Part shown: in pieces, positions 14,124-22,177 of the stretch
Position numbering within the stretch: position 1 is the stretch's first letter
Layout: each line of letters starts with the position of its first letter
Assembly (NCBI GenBank): GCA_002343075.1
Contig: DDRH01000005.1
Location: forward strand, 41,457-69,133
Origin: Phycisphaerales bacterium UBA2421
GTDB lineage: Bacteria; Planctomycetota; Phycisphaerae; Tepidisphaerales; Tepidisphaeraceae
Direction of reading: 5' to 3'
DNA: 27,677 nt
The notes under the pieces: model-generated
Told to the model about the DNA's origin: nothing
Database searches by the model: none
Seen by the model: the letters and a program-made list of their open reading frames with translations, nothing else
Position numbers and translations under genes: made by a program

Positions 14124-16175
14124 TTATGAAGAGAGTCCGGCTCGCGTGACGGTGTACTGCTTCCCCTGCCACCGCAAGTTCCGCAGCACTGCTTTGGGAT
14201 CAAACTCTCCAAATTGCGGCGAGGCTTCGATGGTCTGCAGGCCGGCGCGCACGCCGAAGATGCTTTCGATGATCGTGTTGCACCACGCGCCGACGGATGA
14301 GCACGTCCAGTCGTTGATGTAAGGAAAATCACTCGGCGCCTTGATCGCGCCGCCGGCTTCGGGGGCCACGACCGATTCGCAGAAATGCGCCTGCCCGTAC
14401 GGCCCCTGGTTGGCGCTTTTTGCCAGGCCTTTGAGCCAGTCGAACGCCAGATCGACCTTGCCGATTTTGTAAAGCCCGGTCACCGCCTGCGGGGGCCAGG
14501 CGGGGTAGGCACCGTTCCATTGGTGATCGGGGCGCACGCTGAACATTGAATCATCGTCGTCCGGCGAGAGCGCGTGTGCCCAGGTTGGGGTCATCAATTC
14601 TCGCGCGAAGAAGTCGGCCATCTCATTCTGCTGTGATGCGGGCAAAAGGTCGTGCATGGTGTTGAGCACCGTGATGAAGTCATAAATATGTCTTACCTCA
14701 CGCACACTTGTGTCTGGAAAGCGGGCGTTGAAGTAGCCCTTTCCGTTGACATAAAGCTCATTAACCCTCGCCCCCAACTCGACGGCTTCGGCGATGAGGT
14801 TGCGCGCGGCTTCGGTGTCGCCGTTCATCTGAGCCAGTTCGGCGGCGAATCGCAGGTTAAAGACGTTGGCACCATTGAGGCTGGCCACTTCGTGAAGGTA
14901 GGTGTTCACGCACTCAAGAAGGTTGTTAAGCCCGCCGTAGTCGGCCAGGCCGTGCGGTGAACGAAACTGCTTCCAGTTGTGGGCGTACTTCGAGAGATAA
15001 TCCCTGACTTTCTGCTCGCCGACGGTTTGATCGAGCAATCCAAAATCGCCATTGAAACGCAGGTAATCGCGGGCAATGACGCTCATGGCAAAGTCGTTCA
15101 CGCTATACCAGGGACCGACGCCGGCCCCGGTCAGAAACTCGGTGCCGAAATGTTTGTGGATGTCGAGTTTCATCCACCGCTGCAGATTCGCCTTCATTAC
15201 CGCGGGGTCGAGCAGAGCATGGACCATGCTCGAAAGTGAGTAGTCCCACAAAAAGGTAACGGTGTGCCAGTAGCGCGGCAGCAGCGTGCCATAAGCGCGG
15301 CCGTGGACGCTGAAGGGCGTGTCGCGCTTGAAGTAGGCAATTCCAACTGCGCCCGTGTGATACACTTTTAAGATATCCCGGTCAGTTGTTTCGAGCAGGG
15401 GCAGATGTCCGGAGTACCGCGAATTGCCGGGAGTGAAAATCGCAAGCAATTCTTCGTTCCAGTCGGCGGTGGCGCGCTCCACAACCTCGTTTGTGCTACG
15501 GAATGAGTCGTCAAAGAGCCGTTCGGCCCCGGCGGCGGAGTCACCGATGCACGCGATGAATGAAATCGTCTTCGTTTCGCTCGCGTTCAGTTGAAAACTA
15601 TGACGCAGGCCCACCGCGCTTACTTCGTCGGCAAGCGGATGAGTCCCCTGAATCAGCACCGCGGATGACTTCTTGGCTGTGAAACGGAGGGCTTTGCGCG
15701 ACGAATCAACCTCGATGAGGTTATCGTCTTCGGTCGGCGGGACGGCGTTGTTCCAGGCGGTAACCGATTTGGTAACTCCGCCGCGCAGGCCGAGCTTCAA
15801 TGTTACTTTTCTGGCCGCGCCCGACCGATTCTGAATCGCCAGCCGCACCACCGCGGCCATTTTGCCAACCGCCAAAACCGTTGTGCTGAATAAATGAAGC
15901 CCATCGACCTCCGCCGTGCGCTCGATGCGGTCCGGTCGCCAAACTGTTGTCACCGGCGCGCCCCACGCGGGGAAAAACTTGCCGTTGATAAACAGCCCCG
16001 CAGTGACGGCATCGCCCATGGCAAACGGCGGAAACGCAAAACTGCGAATGGCGACGGGGTCGTGCCCTTCGGTCTGCACGCAACCAAGGAAGTTGGTCAG
16101 CCCCGGCGGGTTGAACAGGTCGCCGAAGCGATGGGTCATCGGCGAACTTTCTAGATCATCAACCGTCGGAATCAT
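14124..16175 (-). CDS. Cytoplasmic six-hairpin (alpha/alpha)6 glycosidase-like protein
   Basis: A 683-residue protein. Residues ~1-240 are beta-rich (LAIQNRSGAARKVTLKLGLRG, FTAKKSSAVLIQGTHPLADE), as in the N-terminal sandwich of many six-hairpin glycosidases. Residues ~250-650 are helical with aromatic/acidic motifs seen in GH63, GH37, GH78 and GH95-like barrels. These include RYWHTVTFLWDYS (301-313), GPWYSVNDFA, HQWNGAYPAWPPQAVTGLY (551-569) and PYINDWTCSSVGAWCNTIIESIFG. I cannot assign the GH family or the catalytic acids with confidence; Asp311 is one candidate. There is no signal peptide, so it would act on an imported oligosaccharide or glycoside. The start at 16175 gives a 4-nt ATGA overlap with the upstream gene's stop, and GGAG lies 5 nt upstream. 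It is the last gene of the minus-strand operon. Confidence 0.75.
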   Translation of the reverse strand: MIPTVDDLESSPMTHRFGDLFNPPGLTNFLGCVQTEGHDPVAIRSFAFPPFAMGDAVTAGLFINGKFFPAWGAPVTTVWRPDRIERTAEVDGLHLFSTTVLAVGKMAAVVRLAIQNRSGAARKVTLKLGLRGGVTKSVTAWNNAVPPTEDDNLIEVDSSRKALRFTAKKSSAVLIQGTHPLADEVSAVGLRHSFQLNASETKTISFIACIGDSAAGAERLFDDSFRSTNEVVERATADWNEELLAIFTPGNSRYSGHLPLLETTDRDILKVYHTGAVGIAYFKRDTPFSVHGRAYGTLLPRYWHTVTFLWDYSLSSMVHALLDPAVMKANLQRWMKLDIHKHFGTEFLTGAGVGPWYSVNDFAMSVIARDYLRFNGDFGLLDQTVGEQKVRDYLSKYAHNWKQFRSPHGLADYGGLNNLLECVNTYLHEVASLNGANVFNLRFAAELAQMNGDTEAARNLIAEAVELGARVNELYVNGKGYFNARFPDTSVREVRHIYDFITVLNTMHDLLPASQQNEMADFFARELMTPTWAHALSPDDDDSMFSVRPDHQWNGAYPAWPPQAVTGLYKIGKVDLAFDWLKGLAKSANQGPYGQAHFCESVVAPEAGGAIKAPSDFPYINDWTCSSVGAWCNTIIESIFGVRAGLQTIEASPQFGEFDPKAVLRNLRWQGKQYTVTRAGLSS

Positions 16176-17296
16176 GCCAACTCCACTTCAATCAAATGCG
16201 GGAAATACTCTTCAAACTCAATGTACGTGAGGTAAATCGTCTTCCCGCGGTCGGGCGATAGCTGCGGGTGCTCCTTGCCGGCGTAAGTGAGGCGAAACGG
16301 ATACGGCAACTCATACGGCAGCGGGGCGGGTTCGATCTGCCATAGCGTGACCGGGGCGCTCCACGGCCCCCACGGGTTCGGCGCGGTGCGCGCTACGATT
16401 TGGCCGGTGAGATCGAGGCTGTGAACGGCTAGGAAGCAATTCAGGTGTTCATTAAATGAGATAGACATTTCGCTGGGCATATTTCCAAACAGCGACGAAG
16501 CTTCGAACGCTTGCTCACTCCAGCGATCTCCGCCAGCGAAATACTCATATACGTTTGGGTTCGTGATGTGATTCGCGGATGTGCGCGCAACGTACGCGCG
16601 GTGGCCGCCTTCCTGATTCACGGTGCCGTAGATGTACACGAGATCTTCGAGCGGAAGAAATGCGACGCCGTAATGGGGTTCGTGCGCGCCGAAAAGTGGT
16701 CGATGGGAGAATTGTTGACATCGTTCGAAATTCGCAAAAGAACCCTCACCCCGACCCTCTCCCGGAGTACCGGGAGAGGGAGCTGAGGCAAATCCACTCC
16801 CCACAATCTCAAACCCAATCGGCAACGGCCCGTCGTATTTTTCGATCATGCGTACTTGGATGAACGACAGGATGATCTTGCCGTCGATTGCGATTCCGCC
16901 CTGACACCAAATGCGGTCCCAATCCGGATGCTCATCACCTTCCAGCGGCAGCAGATTTTTCAATTGTCCGGATGAATCAGTGATGTACCTGAAATCGCGC
17001 AACCCGTTCGCGCCACTCTGGCGCGGCAGAATCAGGCCGGTGTTATTGATCATCTGCTCATACGGCCCTTGCCCGGTCATATCGCGATGATCGACCATCT
17101 TCCCGTCGATCATCCATGGCGAGCAACCCTTCGGCCTTGATCCGGTCAACGTATCGCCGAAAAACCAGAAGCTCGACCCATCGGGGAGCGGGAAAGAAAA
17201 CGCGCCGTCCTGTCCCACCATTCGGTGAGGATTATCCACGAATTGCGCGCCAAGGTCGCGCGCTCGGAGCACCTGTATGGGGAGAGTTCGCTTCAT
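16172..17296 (-). CDS. DUF4185-like beta-propeller protein
   Basis: A 374-residue protein of unknown reaction, resembling DUF4185 and five-bladed propeller glycosidase relatives. Visible blades include SFWFFGDTLTG (42-52), MINNTGLIL, WCQGGIAIDGKIILSF, PHYGVAFLPLEDLVYIYG and MSISFNEHLNCFLAVHS. The FFGDT motif matches FWGDT of the exported protein at 3214, but this one has no signal peptide and should be cytoplasmic. Residues 172-185 (APSPGTPGEGRGEG) come from a palindromic repeat inserted in frame. The ATG at 17296 forms a 4-nt ATGA overlap with the upstream stop and has GAGGAG 6 nt upstream, so it is preferred over the start at 17314. The downstream glycosidase overlaps it by 4 nt too, so the two are likely made together and may act on the same sugar (inference). 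Confidence 0.75.
   Translation of the reverse strand: MKRTLPIQVLRARDLGAQFVDNPHRMVGQDGAFSFPLPDGSSFWFFGDTLTGSRPKGCSPWMIDGKMVDHRDMTGQGPYEQMINNTGLILPRQSGANGLRDFRYITDSSGQLKNLLPLEGDEHPDWDRIWCQGGIAIDGKIILSFIQVRMIEKYDGPLPIGFEIVGSGFASAPSPGTPGEGRGEGSFANFERCQQFSHRPLFGAHEPHYGVAFLPLEDLVYIYGTVNQEGGHRAYVARTSANHITNPNVYEYFAGGDRWSEQAFEASSLFGNMPSEMSISFNEHLNCFLAVHSLDLTGQIVARTAPNPWGPWSAPVTLWQIEPAPLPYELPYPFRLTYAGKEHPQLSPDRGKTIYLTYIEFEEYFPHLIEVELA
16755..16780. repeat. Perfect 11-bp palindrome translated inside the DUF4185-like gene
   Basis: CCCTCTCCCGG (16755-16765) and CCGGGAGAGGG (16770-16780) are perfect inverted arms around AGTA, preceded by CCCTCACCCCGA. On the coding strand it is read as PSPGTPGEGRGEG. I recall this peptide as a common in-frame insertion in planctomycete proteins (memory). 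It shares CTCCCGGAGTACC with the repeat at 9855-9888. Confidence 0.85.
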
Positions 17297-18438
17297 GCCC
17301 TGCTCCTCAGCCATGAAAGATCCAGTGGCACTTTCATGCTCGTGCCGTTTCGCGAAACGAGCGTGACGCTCCCGTCGCCCGGCACAATGTCGGCAACTCG
17401 GTCAAACCCCTGGGGCAGGTCGGCTACTGCCATGATGTGGTTGACTACGAGTGGTTTCCTGGGATTCAGGGAGAGGGTCGTCTTGATGCCCCGGCGCGTA
17501 AGCGGATTGTCGGCGGCGCTCTCGGCCAGGCCGGGGTGGAAGAATGACGTCACGTCCTCAATTCCCAGCACATTTACATGCCTTCCGTTGCTCGGCGGGT
17601 AATGCCGGCCGCCGTTGCTGAGCCAGAGCACGGTGCTGGCTAGAATCTTGGGGTCGCGGACGGAAAACCAGACATATCGCTCTGTTGGAAACACAACCGC
17701 CGACCACGCGAAGGGTAGCGTGTCGTCAGCAGCGAGCAGCACAAGGTCTTCGTATCCCCGTCGGGCGGGATAGCGGGCTAAATCGGTGTTGTCGCCGAAC
17801 ACCGTCGGCACGCATTCGAGCGAAGTAAACTCCGCTGCGGGCTTGAGCATCGAATAGCCGCGATCTTCTGGCCGCTCGACCAGTTGCAGCCAGGTCTGCC
17901 CAAGTTTGAACGGACTGACCGACAGCACCCCGCTGCCAGCAACGTCGGGAAAGCGAAGCATCGCATGATGGCCCAGGCACATCGGGCCTGTCATGTTGCT
18001 GATGGTGTGCCGCTGATAGATCGTGTGCTCGCCGTGGCGAAGCTCAATCTGCTTGTCAACGCGGCCTTTGCGAACCTTCGTCGCCATCGAACATGCGATC
18101 GTGGTGGCTCGCCTGGTTGAGCCGTAGGAGTTGAGTTTCCATCTGTTATTGGCGGTTTCGCCGTGTACGGGATGCCGCTCCTTGCCAAACGGGCGGCTGT
18201 TGCCGCCGAAGGGGAGGCAGAAGAAATCGCCGCGGAGGATACGAAGGGCGGGCGGGGTGGATTTGTCGAGCTTTTCATTCCACCAGGGCGCAAGGTGAAA
18301 AGGCTTGATTTTTCTTCGCCCGATCTTGAATGTGACCGGGCCGAGATGCCCCCCGTTCTCGGTGAGCCATGCTTCCACCTGCGGCGTGGCGATGCGCCAG
18401 GAGGGTTCGTTAAAGACTATTTGGCGATTGGGTTTCAT
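17293..18438 (-). CDS. Galactose mutarotase-like beta-sandwich protein, function unknown
   Basis: A 381-residue protein without signal peptide. It is rich in beta strands and begins FNEPSWRIATPQVEAWLTENGGHLGPVTF, where the ENGGHLGPV stretch matches the opening strand of aldose 1-epimerase-like folds. LRGDFFCLPFGGNSRPFG (~69-86), QRHTISNMTGPMCLGHHAMLRFPD and SVSPFKLGQTWL also fit that superfamily (RGD.FCLPFG, GHH). Aldose epimerases interconvert sugar anomers, but many relatives are non-catalytic or act on other sugars, so I do not name a reaction. The start at 18438 overlaps the lactonase stop as ATGA; there is no strong ribosome site, which fits translational coupling. A longer frame back to 18510 lies inside the upstream gene. 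It sits between a lactonase and a propeller protein in a sugar operon. Confidence 0.65.
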   Translation of the reverse strand: MKPNRQIVFNEPSWRIATPQVEAWLTENGGHLGPVTFKIGRRKIKPFHLAPWWNEKLDKSTPPALRILRGDFFCLPFGGNSRPFGKERHPVHGETANNRWKLNSYGSTRRATTIACSMATKVRKGRVDKQIELRHGEHTIYQRHTISNMTGPMCLGHHAMLRFPDVAGSGVLSVSPFKLGQTWLQLVERPEDRGYSMLKPAAEFTSLECVPTVFGDNTDLARYPARRGYEDLVLLAADDTLPFAWSAVVFPTERYVWFSVRDPKILASTVLWLSNGGRHYPPSNGRHVNVLGIEDVTSFFHPGLAESAADNPLTRRGIKTTLSLNPRKPLVVNHIMAVADLPQGFDRVADIVPGDGSVTLVSRNGTSMKVPLDLSWLRSRA

Positions 18439-19295
18439 GTTGATCGATGCGCGGGATGAGACGCCAGCGGAAGCCCCTTTGTCTTGATTGCCATCCTGGT
18501 CAAATGCCACCGCCCGAGGTTGGCAGCGTAAAGCTCATCGAAGTTTCTGCCGCCGAAAGCGATGTTGGTCGGGTTGCTGAGGGTGTGGGCTTCCCAATCG
18601 TCAACAAAAACGCTTACTTTGCGGTCGGGCGTCACCTTGTAAATGCGGGCCGGCGCGTAGCAGCTTGCGTAAAGATTGCCGCGTGCGTCGAAGCACAAGC
18701 CATCGGGCAATGCCTTGGGAAATCGGGCAAACACAGTCCGCTTGCCCGCGGTGCCGTCGGCCCTGATCTCGACCCTTTCCACCCCGGGCAGCCAGGTGCA
18801 GCAGACATAGACGCTCTTGGCGTCGGGGCCGATCGCAATGCCGTTGGCGAAGTTAAACGGCCCACAGTGCCACACCCCTCCGGTGCCTGCGGAGTTGAAG
18901 CGGTAGATTCTTCCGGTGACCTGTCGAAAGCCGCCGGAGTCGGTGACAAACAAGTCGCCTTCACGGGTGAATGCGAGGTGATTGGGGATATCAAACGGCA
19001 CATCCCCGCCACGGGTAAGCTCAGTGAGCGTGCGCGATGCGATCTCAAACCGAAAGACCGCCTGCTTGCGGAGGTCGCATACGGCAAGCCACTTGCCACC
19101 GGGGCTGACGGCGATGCCGAGGGTAAACCCGCCAGTATGACCGACTTCGGTCACGCGCTTGCCATCGGGCGAGATCTGGTAGATCTGCCCTAACTCACCC
19201 CCGGCAAACCAGGACCCATCGGGATGCGCCGCCAGGCACTCGGGGTGATCGAGTCCGTCGGCGAAGGTGGAGGCTTTTTTTATGCTAAACGCCAT
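18435..19295 (-). CDS. SMP-30/gluconolactonase family protein
   Basis: A 286-residue six-bladed propeller of the SMP-30/gluconolactonase/LRE family, the usual length. Metal ligands and substrate residues can be placed by motif: Glu19 (DHPEC), Asn105 (DIPNHLAF), Asn151 (FANGIAIGPD) and Asp198 (LPDGLCFDARGNLYAS). The family hydrolyses aldonolactones and related esters with a divalent metal; the particular lactone is unknown. It has no signal peptide, so it is cytoplasmic. The ATG at 19295 has AGGA about 9 nt upstream and lies 19 nt after the SDR stop. The next gene starts in a 4-nt ATGA overlap. A dehydrogenase followed by a lactonase suggests oxidation of a sugar to a lactone and then hydrolysis to the aldonic acid (inference from pathway logic). 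Confidence 0.88.
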   Translation of the reverse strand: MAFSIKKASTFADGLDHPECLAAHPDGSWFAGGELGQIYQISPDGKRVTEVGHTGGFTLGIAVSPGGKWLAVCDLRKQAVFRFEIASRTLTELTRGGDVPFDIPNHLAFTREGDLFVTDSGGFRQVTGRIYRFNSAGTGGVWHCGPFNFANGIAIGPDAKSVYVCCTWLPGVERVEIRADGTAGKRTVFARFPKALPDGLCFDARGNLYASCYAPARIYKVTPDRKVSVFVDDWEAHTLSNPTNIAFGGRNFDELYAANLGRWHLTRMAIKTKGLPLASHPAHRST

Positions 19296-19314
19296 TTGTT
19301 TGATTCCTCATCCA

Positions 19315-20082
19315 TCATTCCCGTTTGCTTCCACCGATGGATAGCCCCAGCCCGCCGTCGATGCGGATGGGCTGGCCGGTGATGAAGCCTGCGTCATCGC
19401 TGCATAGGAACAGGATGAGTTCGGCTACCTCGTCCGGCGTGCCGATGCGTTTGACGGGGTGCATATCATGACATTCCTGCAAGACGGCGGCGGGATCGGG
19501 CGAAAGATGGATCGACCCGCGCAACATTGGTGTATCCACCGTGCCCGGACAGACGGCAACACACCGAATCGCCGGGGCATAATCCGCGGCAATGCTGCGC
19601 GTCAGCCCGAGCATGGCGGTCTTGCTCGTGGTGTACGCGGCGACTTGGTTCTGGCTGACAAATGCCTGCACGCTCGACAGATTGATGACGACCCCCTTCC
19701 CATTCTTCTGCATCGAGGGGATGCACGCTTTGCTGCAAAGAAACGCACTTTTTAGATTGATGTTCATCGTGCGATCCCACTCATCTTCCGTGCAGTCGGC
19801 GCAGGTGCCGTAAGTCTGAATCCCAGCGTTGTTGATGAGATAGGAGATATCGCCGTAGACATCGATCGCCCGTTTGACGGCATCATTCACTTCGCGGGCG
19901 ATCGACACGTCAACGCGGTGAAAAGTTGCCTTCCCGGGAAACTCGACCGCGAGTTGCTGGGCCGAATCGTCAACATCGAAAACACTCACCCGCGCCCCCT
20001 CCCGAATGAAGGCACGGACGGTCGAAAGCCCAATTCCCTTTGCCCCGCCGGTGATGACGGCGTGGCGGTCTTCGTATCGCAT
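19315..20082 (-). CDS. SDR family oxidoreductase, first gene of the sugar operon
   Basis: A 255-residue classical short-chain dehydrogenase. TGGAKGIG (11-18) is the cofactor loop. Asp36 (VFDVDD) after the second strand suggests NAD. NNAG is at 84-87. Ser137 (NLSSVQA), Tyr150 and Lys154 (YTTSK) are the catalytic residues. The C-terminal GFITGQPIRIDGGLGLS is standard. It may oxidise an aldose at C1, feeding the following lactonase (inference). The ATG at 20082 has AAAGGA 6 nt upstream; the frame continues to 20166 but without support. It is not a close copy of the SDR at 292-1059: the glycine loop, active-site surroundings and tail differ. It is transcribed divergently from the PEP-CTERM gene at 20296 across a 213-nt spacer. 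Confidence 0.92.
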   Translation of the reverse strand: MRYEDRHAVITGGAKGIGLSTVRAFIREGARVSVFDVDDSAQQLAVEFPGKATFHRVDVSIAREVNDAVKRAIDVYGDISYLINNAGIQTYGTCADCTEDEWDRTMNINLKSAFLCSKACIPSMQKNGKGVVINLSSVQAFVSQNQVAAYTTSKTAMLGLTRSIAADYAPAIRCVAVCPGTVDTPMLRGSIHLSPDPAAVLQECHDMHPVKRIGTPDEVAELILFLCSDDAGFITGQPIRIDGGLGLSIGGSKRE

Positions 20083-20134
20083 GGTTCGTCCTTTTCTGCG
20101 TTCTGATCGCGTCTCGACGGTCAGGCCGGGTGGG

Positions 20135-20140
20135 ATTGTA
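20135..20140 (-). promoter_or_regulatory. Possible -10 box of the minus-strand sugar operon
   Basis: On the minus strand TACAAT (5 of 6 to TATAAT) lies about 50 nt before the SDR start at 20082. No good -35 box is at the proper distance, so this is weak and could depend on an activator. Confidence 0.25.
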
Positions 20141-20235
20141 ACGAGTCGTGGCTGCGGTTGGCTCAAAAGATTGCTTCTTGCGGCAGGAAGTCAGTGAAAC
20201 GGAGCCGGTTGGCCGGATTACAAACAAACCTGTGG

Positions 20236-20262
20236 TTGCTCATTCCGATTCCGGGTTATACT
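20236..20262 (+). promoter_or_regulatory. Candidate promoter of the dockerin/PEP-CTERM gene
   Basis: TATACT (20257-20262) matches a -10 box at 5 of 6 positions. TTGCTC (20236-20241) is a poor -35 box at a short 15-nt spacing. Transcription would start near 20269, giving a leader of about 27 nt that contains the ribosome site GGAGGG (20281-20286). Confidence 0.4.
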
Positions 20263-20295
20263 GTCAGGAGTCTACTTTTCGGAGGGTAACGAGCG

Positions 20296-22083
20296 ATGAC
20301 AAATGCTGTGAAAAATGCATCCGCCGCGGCGGTGGTGGTGATGTTTGGATTGATGGCGACCCGCGCCAGTGCAAACTCGGGGGTACAACTCCCGCTGTCG
20401 CAGTACCAGGCTGGTACGGAGCAAACCAATAGCTCGCTGATTGTCAATCCGAACTTTGAGAGCGTTGACGCAAACAACTTTCCCATCGGCTGGACGGCCG
20501 CCACCCCCGACGCCGGCACCATCATGACCGCCGGCAGCCCCAACCCGGCCAACCTGCCAAGCCCAGCCACCGTGCTCGGGACAAGAGTGCAGCGCGTTTT
20601 TGATGCCGGCGGAATTGATGCCTTCGACAACTACAAGATCACGCAAAACATTACGCTTGCGCCGAACACCGACTATGTACTCTCCTCCTACCTCTGGAAC
20701 TATGGACAGGTCGGCCCGGCTCCGCATACGGATCTGGTGAATGGCGATCTGGTCGGGGTGGAACTCGAACCGACTGTGCCGGGCGACGAGACGGCCGGGT
20801 ACTTTGTCGAGCCGATCGGAGTCGACGGCGTAACTAGCGCCAACGGCGGGTTTTTTGTCTATAAGTCGTTCAACTCTTCACAATTTTTGAACAGCAATGG
20901 CGTCGTCCGACTCGAACTGGAGTTTGATCCGAACCAGAACATTCAGCCGTTCACGCTACGGCCTCCTCTATCGGCGCAGTGGGACAATATTGCACTCACC
21001 CCGTTGGCTCAGTTCAGCTCGCAGGTGTTTACCAACCCCGCCGGAGGCAGCTATGACACAGTGGCCAACTGGATCAACGGCCCGGTGAACGCGCGCACCG
21101 CAATCGCCACGTTTCGCGGCAGCACTTCGCAGGCGACCGTCAGTCTTTCAGCCAACCGTCGCATGGCCGTGATCAACTTTGATGGCGCGGGCGGCTATGT
21201 GCTCAACGGCGCAGGCTCAATCGTGCTCGATCATGAGGAGAAGCGCGATGCTGTTATCATCAACAGCCTGCAGGGGAACAATTCCATCCAGAATACGATC
21301 GTCGTCAATGCCGGAACGGATGCGTTTTCCACTTCACTCACGCCGCGCAACTTCAAGGTGAATGTCGCCAACAGCAACGGCGTGTTAACTGTCGGTGATG
21401 TGGTCGCCGGGTCGGTGGGCACCTTTGGCACGGGCACTTTCAGCGTGATTAAGACCGGGCCCGGCAGGTTTGATCCTGCTGGCATTCGAGCGCGCTCGCT
21501 GCAGATCGATCAGGGCACCGTGCGCATGGTGCCCGGATCACAAACCAGTCGGGTGCAGACTCTGGTGATCGCCGGCGATTCGACGCCCACAGCCCGACTT
21601 GATCTGACCAATCGCGCCCTGGTAGTCGATTACAGCGACGCCAGCCCGCTACCGACCATTCTCGCGCAATTGACCGCGGGGGCAGGCGGGGGGAATGGAA
21701 TTGGTTCGGGATTCTCGGTTTCTTACGGCGTGGGTTATGCCGAAGCGTCGCAGCTCTCGATGGTGCCGGCGGGGTTCGGCTCGGTCGATTCGACCGCGGT
21801 CCTTCTGCGCGGGACGCTCCTGGGCGATGCCAATCTGGATGGCACGGTTAACCTCGACGACTTCACTGCGCTGGCTGCGTCGTTCGGCGGGCCGGGCGGG
21901 TGGATCAATGGCGACTTTAACTACGCCTCGGGCGTCAACTTAGACGACTTCACAGCCCTCGCGGCCAATTTCGGGCAGAGCGTGGCCGGCGATGCGCCGC
22001 GCGGCGCCGTCCCCGAGCCGACGTCGGCAGTACTGCTTGTCGCGGCGGCGGCGTTGATGCATCGCCGGCGGCACATGGCCTGA
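20296..22083 (+). CDS. PEP-CTERM protein with DUF642/CBM-like module and dockerin-like repeat
   Basis: A 595-residue exported protein. Residues 1-26 form a signal peptide (cleavage near ASA). Residues ~31-237 are the same module as in the 4988 protein: SQYQAGTEQTNSSLIVNPNF, NITLAPNTDYVLSSYLWNYG, and QWDNIALTP at the end. Residues ~240-505 are beta-rich and resemble autotransporter-associated/beta-helix passenger sequence (YDTVANWINGPVNARTAIATF, GAGSIVLDH). Residues 510-561 are dockerin-like: the first calcium loop, GDANLDGTVNLDDFTAL, is intact, while the second, GDFNYASGVNLDDFTAL, lacks the DG pair. The C-terminus is a PEP-CTERM signal: VPEPTS at 572, a hydrophobic stretch, then HRRRH. It should be an extracellular or surface protein, probably glycan-associated (inference). 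The ATG at 20296 has GGAGGG 9 nt upstream. It is divergent from the sugar operon. Confidence 0.88.
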   Translation: MTNAVKNASAAAVVVMFGLMATRASANSGVQLPLSQYQAGTEQTNSSLIVNPNFESVDANNFPIGWTAATPDAGTIMTAGSPNPANLPSPATVLGTRVQRVFDAGGIDAFDNYKITQNITLAPNTDYVLSSYLWNYGQVGPAPHTDLVNGDLVGVELEPTVPGDETAGYFVEPIGVDGVTSANGGFFVYKSFNSSQFLNSNGVVRLELEFDPNQNIQPFTLRPPLSAQWDNIALTPLAQFSSQVFTNPAGGSYDTVANWINGPVNARTAIATFRGSTSQATVSLSANRRMAVINFDGAGGYVLNGAGSIVLDHEEKRDAVIINSLQGNNSIQNTIVVNAGTDAFSTSLTPRNFKVNVANSNGVLTVGDVVAGSVGTFGTGTFSVIKTGPGRFDPAGIRARSLQIDQGTVRMVPGSQTSRVQTLVIAGDSTPTARLDLTNRALVVDYSDASPLPTILAQLTAGAGGGNGIGSGFSVSYGVGYAEASQLSMVPAGFGSVDSTAVLLRGTLLGDANLDGTVNLDDFTALAASFGGPGGWINGDFNYASGVNLDDFTALAANFGQSVAGDAPRGAVPEPTSAVLLVAAAALMHRRRHMA

Positions 22084-22177
22084 TCGGCATGGCCGAACTC
22101 CGCACCAATCGCCACCAGCTTTGTGCAGCGGTCTGGTTTTGTCGGCCCACGCGGCGCGCGTTACGATCGGTGTCGTC

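Noticed and set aside
16746..16790. SPGTPGEGRGEG considered as a collagen-like linker.
   Set aside because: It is encoded by a perfect DNA palindrome related to another at 9855-9888, so a repeat origin explains it better.
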